A DNA stretch of 64,000 nt. It comes from Lachnospiraceae bacterium. GTDB lineage: Bacteria > Bacillota > Clostridia > Lachnospirales > Lachnospiraceae. This document shows positions 59,227 to 64,000 of this stretch, piece after piece. The notes under the pieces are model-generated. The model was not told the origin of the DNA, did not search any database, and was given only the letters and a program-made list of their open reading frames with translations. Position 1 is the first letter of the stretch, and each line of letters opens with the position of its first letter. The position numbers and the translations under genes are program-made. Where the stretch lies: NCBI GenBank assembly GCA_021771755.1, contig JAETOL010000007.1:62001-126000 (forward strand), read 5' to 3'.

Positions 59227-60824
59227 GACAGATCACGGTAGAAAAAACTTCTTCCCGTGGGATTGCGGCAGCACCGGCATATCTTTATCAGGAACCCGAT
59301 CTTTCTGCGGCAGCATACTGCATTACAGAAGAACAAACAGAAAATGAGGTACAGCTTTTTGAAAAAGCCAAACAAAAAGTATCTGATGAATTGAAGCTGT
59401 TGGCTGAAAAAAATCAAATTTTTGCAGCGCATCTGGAAATTGCAGAGGATTTTACTTTCAGCGATGGAGTTCTTTCCAGAATCCGAAATGAACAGAAAAA
59501 TGTTCAGCTTGCCCTCCAGGATACTGTGGAAGAGCTCGCGCTGATCTTTGATTCCATGGATGATCCTTATATGAAGGAAAGGGCTGCTGATATTCGTGAT
59601 ATCGGAAAACGTTTTATGGCACAGCTGAAAGGGGTACAGCGCCCGGATCTGGCACAGATATCCAGAGAGGTCATTGTTGTGGCAAAAGATCTTTTTCCTT
59701 CGGACACTGTAAAAATGAATCCGACTTACATTAAAGGAATCATTACCGAAGAGGGCGGCATTACCAGTCATGTTTCTATTATTGCAAGAAGCATGGGTAT
59801 TCCTGCTCTGGTAGGAGTCGGAAAGCTTCTGGACAGTCTTCAAAACGGGATAGAGATTTGTATGGATGCAGAAGCCGGGATGATCTGCATTGAACCAGAT
59901 CATGATACCATAAGAGAATTTCTGCAGAAACAGGAAGATTTTGAGAAGAGACAGAGCTATCTGAAAAAATTGAGAAGCCAGCCTGCGGTTACCCGGGACG
60001 GAAAAAGAATTTCTCTGTGCGCCAATGTTGGTAACCTGGAGGACATTGAGAGAGCCCTTCCCATGAATATAGACGGTATTGGACTCTTTCGCAGTGAGTT
60101 CCTGTATATGGAAAACGATCATTTTCCTTCAGAAGAAGAACAATTTCAGGTTTATAAAGCTGCAGCCGAGCTTTGCCCTAAGGAGCTTACGATTCGAACA
60201 CTGGATATCGGAGGAGATAAAGAGCTTTCTTATTTTGACTTTGACAAAGAAGAAAATCCGTTTCTGGGATGGCGTGCAATCCGCATTTCGCTGGATATGG
60301 AGGATATGTTTAAGACACAGCTTCGTGCCATTCTCCGTGCAAGCGCTTTTGGCCATGTAAGGATTATGTTCCCTATGATCATTTCCCTGGAAGAATTAAG
60401 AGCAGCCGGAAAACTGACAACCCGATGTATGGAAGAACTGGAGCAGGAAGGACTGGAATTTGACCGGAATATTGAAATCGGTATGATGATCGAAACGCCT
60501 GCCAGTGTAATGCTTGCAGAAGAATTTGCAAAAGAAGTGGACTTTTTCAGTATAGGCACAAACGATCTTACCCAATATCTTCTGGCTGTAGACAGAGGAA
60601 ACCGCAAGGTGGCAGACCGTTACAGCTATTTCCATCCTGCTGTTGTAAAAGCCATTGCAAAGATTATTGCTGCAGGTCATAAAGAAAATATCAAGGTTGG
60701 CATGTGTGGAGAAATGGCCGGGGATCCTGACGCTGTCCTTCTCCTCCTGGATCTTGGACTGGACGAATTCAGCATGTCCGCAGGAAATGCAGACTATATC
60801 CGTGAAAAGATCCTGAACTTATAA
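59223..60824 (+). CDS. ptsI: Phosphoenolpyruvate-protein phosphotransferase (enzyme I)
   Basis: A 533-residue enzyme I, which transfers phosphate from PEP to HPr. The phosphorylated residue is His183 in EEGGITSHVSIIARSMGIPALVG. The PEP-binding barrel contains FRSEFLYMEND, RTLDIGGDKELSYF, IGMMIETPASVMLAEEFA, FFSIGTNDLTQYLLAVDRGN and the catalytic-cysteine segment GMCGEMAGDP. At 533 residues it is slightly shorter than the usual 570. Coupled to the HPr gene, it gives this locus its own phosphate relay. Confidence 0.93.
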   Translation: MRQITVEKTSSRGIAAAPAYLYQEPDLSAAAYCITEEQTENEVQLFEKAKQKVSDELKLLAEKNQIFAAHLEIAEDFTFSDGVLSRIRNEQKNVQLALQDTVEELALIFDSMDDPYMKERAADIRDIGKRFMAQLKGVQRPDLAQISREVIVVAKDLFPSDTVKMNPTYIKGIITEEGGITSHVSIIARSMGIPALVGVGKLLDSLQNGIEICMDAEAGMICIEPDHDTIREFLQKQEDFEKRQSYLKKLRSQPAVTRDGKRISLCANVGNLEDIERALPMNIDGIGLFRSEFLYMENDHFPSEEEQFQVYKAAAELCPKELTIRTLDIGGDKELSYFDFDKEENPFLGWRAIRISLDMEDMFKTQLRAILRASAFGHVRIMFPMIISLEELRAAGKLTTRCMEELEQEGLEFDRNIEIGMMIETPASVMLAEEFAKEVDFFSIGTNDLTQYLLAVDRGNRKVADRYSYFHPAVVKAIAKIIAAGHKENIKVGMCGEMAGDPDAVLLLLDLGLDEFSMSAGNADYIREKILNL

Positions 60825-60867
60825 AACGCCCATTTTATATTCCAACTTCTATTATATATATTCAATG

Positions 60868-60906
60868 AAAAAAGACAGTGGAGAAAGCAGCCGCTGTCTT
60901 TTTTCA
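60868..60906 (+). terminator. Terminator after ptsI
   Basis: AAAAAAGACAGTGG pairs with CCGCTGTCTTTTTT (one G-T pair) around a 9-nt loop. Confidence 0.92.
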
Positions 60907-60931
60907 TAAATTTGTACAGTGATTCCGATAT

Positions 60932-61186
60932 GCCAAAGCAGGAATTTTATTGCATTCTTCCACAATCGGACATTATAATATAAAAAAACACAAAAGGAAT
61001 GTCCGCCAGGGGGACACTGTAAAAAAAGGAGAGCCTCTTGTTACTTTTGATAAAGACTTTATCGAAGAAAAAGAATATGACCCTACTGTTGTATTTATTG
61101 TTACAGATAAAAAAGAAAAACAAAGTCTGGATATTTATACAGAAAAAGATACAGACATTCAGGAAACGATTATGAAAGTTAAATAA
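60932..61186 (+). pseudogene. Decayed EIIA(Glc)-type domain, remnant of a beta-glucoside PTS permease
   Basis: The frame from about 60932 reads AKAGILLHSSTIG..., then RNVRQGDTVKKGEPLVTFDKDFI, EEKEYDPTVVFIVTD, which matches the last 80 residues of EIIA(Glc) domains (VKEGDKVKKGDLLLTFD; GYDPTVPVIVTN). The active-site strand VLIHIGIDTV is eroded to LLHSSTIG and everything upstream (IIB, IIC and half of IIA) is missing: the ptsI terminator lies 25 nt before. So this is the tail of a BglP-like permease left by a deletion. It ends 15 nt before a GH1 gene fragment, the normal partner gene. Confidence 0.8.
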
Positions 61187-61883
<697 letters not shown>

Positions 61884-61914
61884 AAAGCTCGCCTCTTTCT
61901 TTTTTAATAAGAAT

Positions 61915-61943
61915 ATGATATAACAAAACCATAGACATGTAAA
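61915..61943 (-). promoter_or_regulatory. Promoter of the URO-D-like fragment
   Basis: Minus strand: TTTACA (61943-61938), 17 nt, TATCAT (61920-61915). Confidence 0.5.
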
Positions 61944-62059
61944 CAAATGATATAAAAATAACAAATTTGTCAAAAAATAATGGCATATTTTGCAAAAAGC
62001 AACAAAACATATGCTTTAAGAGGTTGACAATAATAAATTATCGTATACGAGGTGAGATA

Positions 62060-62503
62060 ATGCAGATTATAGAAATCAAAGAAAATAAAAAACAATATCT
62101 GACACTTTTACTGCTGGCAGATGAACAGGAAGATATGATAGACAGATATATCAAAAAAGGTACCATGTATGTACTGGACGACAATGGTATTAAGTGCGAA
62201 TGTGTCGTAACGGATGAGGGAAACGGAATCCTTGAAATCAAAAATATAGCCACTGTCCCGGAGTATCAGAAAAAAGGATACGGAAAAGCAATGATTGATT
62301 TTCTGATTCAAAAATACAAAGACCGGTACCAGATTTTACAGGCAGGTACCGGTGACAGTCCTCTTACCATTCCGTTTTATGAAAAATGTGGATTTGTCCG
62401 TTCCCACTGCATTAAAAATTTCTTTCTCGATCATTATAACCATCCTATTTATGAATGTGGAGTTCAGCTTACAGACATGGTTTATCTGCAAAGAAAAATA
62501 TAA
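62060..62503 (+). CDS. GNAT family N-acetyltransferase
   Basis: A 147-residue acyltransferase of the GNAT fold. The acetyl-CoA loop is IATVPEYQKKGYGKAMIDFL (Q/R-x-x-G-x-G/A type), and the last motif, GTGDSPLTIPFYEKCGFVRSHCIKNFF, is typical of the YhcW/ribosomal-type group. The acceptor is unknown. ATG 62060 has GAGGTGAG 5 nt upstream; the longer frame from 61967 contains no homologous residues. It faces the DUF2726 gene, with 56 nt between their stops and no clear terminator. Confidence 0.88.
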   Translation: MQIIEIKENKKQYLTLLLLADEQEDMIDRYIKKGTMYVLDDNGIKCECVVTDEGNGILEIKNIATVPEYQKKGYGKAMIDFLIQKYKDRYQILQAGTGDSPLTIPFYEKCGFVRSHCIKNFFLDHYNHPIYECGVQLTDMVYLQRKI

Positions 62504-62559
62504 GAGGAAGGAATCCAGACCTTATTTTTGCCGATACGGAATGCTGCCCTCTGTATGAT

Positions 62560-63009
62560 TCAGTGAAATAATTTTCGTATCTGCTTTTTATCAATTTCTG
62601 TGATGCGTTTCAGCGGAATCCCGGCAGCTGCAAAGGCTTTGTCTTTTAAATGATCACGTTTGCGAGCATCTCTTGTCTCATGGGTGCTGTCATCCAGTTC
62701 AATGGCAAAAAGCACATACAAATCCTGATCGCAGATTACAAAATCTACATGTTTCTGGGCAATTTTATGAAAATATTTCATGTACTGTTTTTGGTCTGTT
62801 ACAGACAGCAGATCCTTTACTCCAACTTTTGGGCATATGATGCAGTGATATTCATCCGCCACCTCTCGTAAAAGAAGGTAAAAACGGTATTCTCTTTTTG
62901 TCAGCAGATGCCTGGCAGCATAAGGATAATAATTCTTTTTACGATATAAGATAATGATCAAGAACAGGATCAAAAAACCGATACAGATCATATATAAATA
63001 GGATTTCAT
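62560..63009 (-). CDS. DUF2726 family protein with N-terminal membrane anchor
   Basis: A 149-residue protein. A hydrophobic helix (YMICIGFLILFLIIILY) at residues 6-22 precedes a DUF2726 domain: YPYAARHLLTKREYRFYLLL, HCIICPKVGVKDLL, KHVDFVICDQDLYVLFAIELDDSTHE, RDHLKDKAFAAAGIPLKRI. The D...ELDDS...K-type arrangement resembles the restriction-endonuclease-like (PD-(D/E)xK/Vsr-like) fold, suggesting a nuclease; this is inference. ATG 63009 has AGGAGG 9 nt upstream; the longer frame to 63087 has no ribosome site. A LexA-like box overlaps its transcription start. Confidence 0.85.
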   Translation of the reverse strand: MKSYLYMICIGFLILFLIIILYRKKNYYPYAARHLLTKREYRFYLLLREVADEYHCIICPKVGVKDLLSVTDQKQYMKYFHKIAQKHVDFVICDQDLYVLFAIELDDSTHETRDARKRDHLKDKAFAAAGIPLKRITEIDKKQIRKLFH

Positions 63010-63033
63010 ATACAAATGCCTCCTGAAAACATT

Positions 63034-63047
63034 CGAATGTATGTTCT
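63034..63047. promoter_or_regulatory. LexA (SOS) box-like site
   Basis: CGAATGTATGTTCT matches the Gram-positive LexA consensus CGAACRNRYGTTYG at 12 of 14 positions. It lies 11 nt downstream of the -10 box of the DUF2726 gene promoter. It also overlaps a perfect 12-bp palindrome, ACATTCGAATGT, at 63029-63040. Confidence 0.55.
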
Positions 63048-63058
63048 TTGCGCTTTCT

Positions 63059-63087
63059 ATTGTAATAGATTGAACGTAAAATTTCAA
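63059..63087 (-). promoter_or_regulatory. Promoter of the DUF2726 gene
   Basis: Minus strand: TTGAAA (63087-63082), 17 nt, TACAAT (63064-63059). Confidence 0.75.
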
Positions 63088-63204
63088 GTAGTAATCCTGG
63101 AAACAGTTCCTGGATCCGATGAAGTTCGGGAGTGGTTGTCAAATTATGTGTTTTCTATGAATGATAGTAAAACTGCACAAAAACATGCGCCGAATTTTGG
63201 AATG

Positions 63205-63220
63205 GGTTACACGTTTAACC
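63205..63220. promoter_or_regulatory. Candidate LacI-type operator
   Basis: GGTTACACGTTTAACC is palindromic at 14 of 16 positions with a central CG, the usual form of LacI-family sites. It directly precedes the -35 box of the LacI-family gene, suggesting autoregulation. Confidence 0.55.
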
Positions 63221-63221
63221 T

Positions 63222-63250
63222 TTGCTGAAACATTTTTTTTACAGTATCAT
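63222..63250 (+). promoter_or_regulatory. Promoter of the LacI-family gene
   Basis: TTGCTG (63222-63227), 17 nt, TATCAT (63245-63250). Confidence 0.5.
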
Positions 63251-63284
63251 ATGATTAGTGAAAAATAGTAAAGAAGGAATGTAT

Positions 63285-64000
63285 ATGGAACAAAACAGGG
63301 TCCGAATTGTGGATATCGCAGAAACACTGGGTCTTAGTACAGCGACAGTTTCAAAAGTCATTCATGGTAAAACCAGCAAGATTTCAAATGAAACAGTCAA
63401 ACGGGTTCAGCAGGAACTTGAAAGAACCGGGTATATTCCAAATATGGCTGGAATTTTACTTGCAAGAAATAATTCAAGGATTATTGGTGTGGTTGTAAAT
63501 GACAATATCAAATATGAAGGCAGAGTTTTGGAAGATGGATTTGTAATGTCATCTTTGAATGCACTTTCACATGAAGTGAATAAAAAAGGCTATTTTTTGA
63601 TGATAAAGACAACCGCAGACATCAATGAAATCCCGGTTTTTGCTTCTATGTGGAACATGGACGGACTGATTCTCATGGGATTTTGTGAGACTGATTATGA
63701 AATGCTTAGAAATCAGATGCGAATATCCTTTGTCGTGTATGATGGATATTTTGACAAATGTTCAAAAGTTGTTAATCTCGTGATCGATCACTATGATGGT
63801 GGTTATCAGGCGGGAAGCTGTTTTAAGGAGCTTGGCCATAAAAAGGCGCTATGTATTTCAGACAACTATATATGTATGGATAAAGAACGCATAGATGGAT
63901 TTCGTAAGGCTTTTGAGCCGGGAGAGACGATCGTTTGGCAGATTCCCAAGACTGTAAAGGAAAGAATGATTTTTTATCAGGATAAATTTCCAGAACTTTT
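63285..64000 (+). CDS. LacI family transcriptional regulator, 5' part
   Basis: ATG 63285 follows GAAGGAA; 238 codons lie before the window edge. The N-terminal helix-turn-helix and hinge are standard: VRIVDIAETLGLSTATVSKVIHGKTSKI, then VKRVQQELERTGYIPNMAGILLARNNSRIIGVVV. A periplasmic-binding-protein-like effector domain follows (DGLILMGFCETDYEML; FVVYDGYFD; DHYDGGYQAGSCFKELGHKKALCI; ERIDGFRKAF). It probably represses a sugar-use operon to the right. The 3' end is outside the window. Confidence 0.93.
   Translation, partial: MEQNRVRIVDIAETLGLSTATVSKVIHGKTSKISNETVKRVQQELERTGYIPNMAGILLARNNSRIIGVVVNDNIKYEGRVLEDGFVMSSLNALSHEVNKKGYFLMIKTTADINEIPVFASMWNMDGLILMGFCETDYEMLRNQMRISFVVYDGYFDKCSKVVNLVIDHYDGGYQAGSCFKELGHKKALCISDNYICMDKERIDGFRKAFEPGETIVWQIPKTVKERMIFYQDKFPEL

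Noticed and set aside
62024..62049. TTGACA followed by TATACG as a promoter of the GNAT gene
   Set aside because: The spacing is only 14 nt, too short for a sigma-A promoter, and I found no better -10 box.

Overview
The window looks like chromosomal DNA from a spore-forming, anaerobic, low-to-medium-GC Firmicute, most likely a gut Lachnospiraceae (Blautia/Dorea-like; the genus is an inference). Pointers are the sporulation genes yqfC-yqfD beside phoH and ybeY, a stand-alone eukaryotic-type NADP isocitrate dehydrogenase, rex, a flavin-based electron-bifurcation complex instead of a respiratory chain, strong AGGAGG ribosome sites and many TTGACA/TATAAT promoters. Most of the window is ordinary core genome, with mobile or decayed material at a few points. 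I saw no rRNA, tRNA or CRISPR array.

Layout. 1-1.9 kb: 3' end of an RNase E/G gene, then an intact short serine recombinase and a truncated second one. 2-5.4 kb: a fused acetyltransferase/sugar-kinase, a hypothetical gene, a 51-residue membrane protein on the minus strand and an intracellular subtilase. 5.5-14.9 kb: icd, an ABC-F ATPase (minus), rex, nnr-alr-mazF, a CBS/CorC membrane protein and yebC. 15.2-15.8 kb: a 556-bp cassette bounded by imperfect inverted repeats, holding a promoter, a frameshifted coiled-coil gene with 45-nt tandem repeats, and a terminator. 15.9-22.5 kb: a TepA-like protease and a NuoE/NuoF/(NuoG-NfnB-like fusion) operon that resembles the Sporomusa-type transhydrogenase Stn. 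22.7-33.8 kb: uppP, ftsK/spoIIIE, rlmH, yqfCD-phoH-ybeY, proB and proA with two small genes between them.

33.9-41.4 kb: a large secreted repeat protein, a degenerate M14 peptidase homologue, miaB, a MATE transporter and a PucR-type regulator. 41.6-47.7 kb is the most intriguing operon: an OPT-family transporter followed by DUF917, DUF1177, AroM-like, M29-like aminopeptidase and Asp/Glu/hydantoin-racemase genes, controlled at least partly by the divergently unrelated but adjacent PucR regulator and with two palindromes in the regulatory gap. I read it as an uncharacterised uptake-and-catabolism system for a peptide-like or hydantoin-like compound. M28 and M24 aminopeptidases follow (47.9-51.1 kb).

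51.2-60.8 kb is a hexitol PTS locus: two tandem mannitol-type IICB transporters, the MtlR regulator, then a second transcription unit with EIIA, a broken 1-phosphofructokinase gene, a sorbose-1-phosphate-reductase-like zinc dehydrogenase (no mtlD is present), and its own HPr and enzyme I. 60.9-61.9 kb is a gene graveyard: a decayed EIIA(Glc) domain, the first third of a GH1 6-phospho-beta-glucosidase and, on the opposite strand, the first part of a uroporphyrinogen-decarboxylase-like gene joined to it tail to tail. The window ends with a GNAT acetyltransferase, a DUF2726 gene (minus) with a LexA-like box at its promoter, and the 5' part of a LacI-family regulator with a candidate auto-operator.
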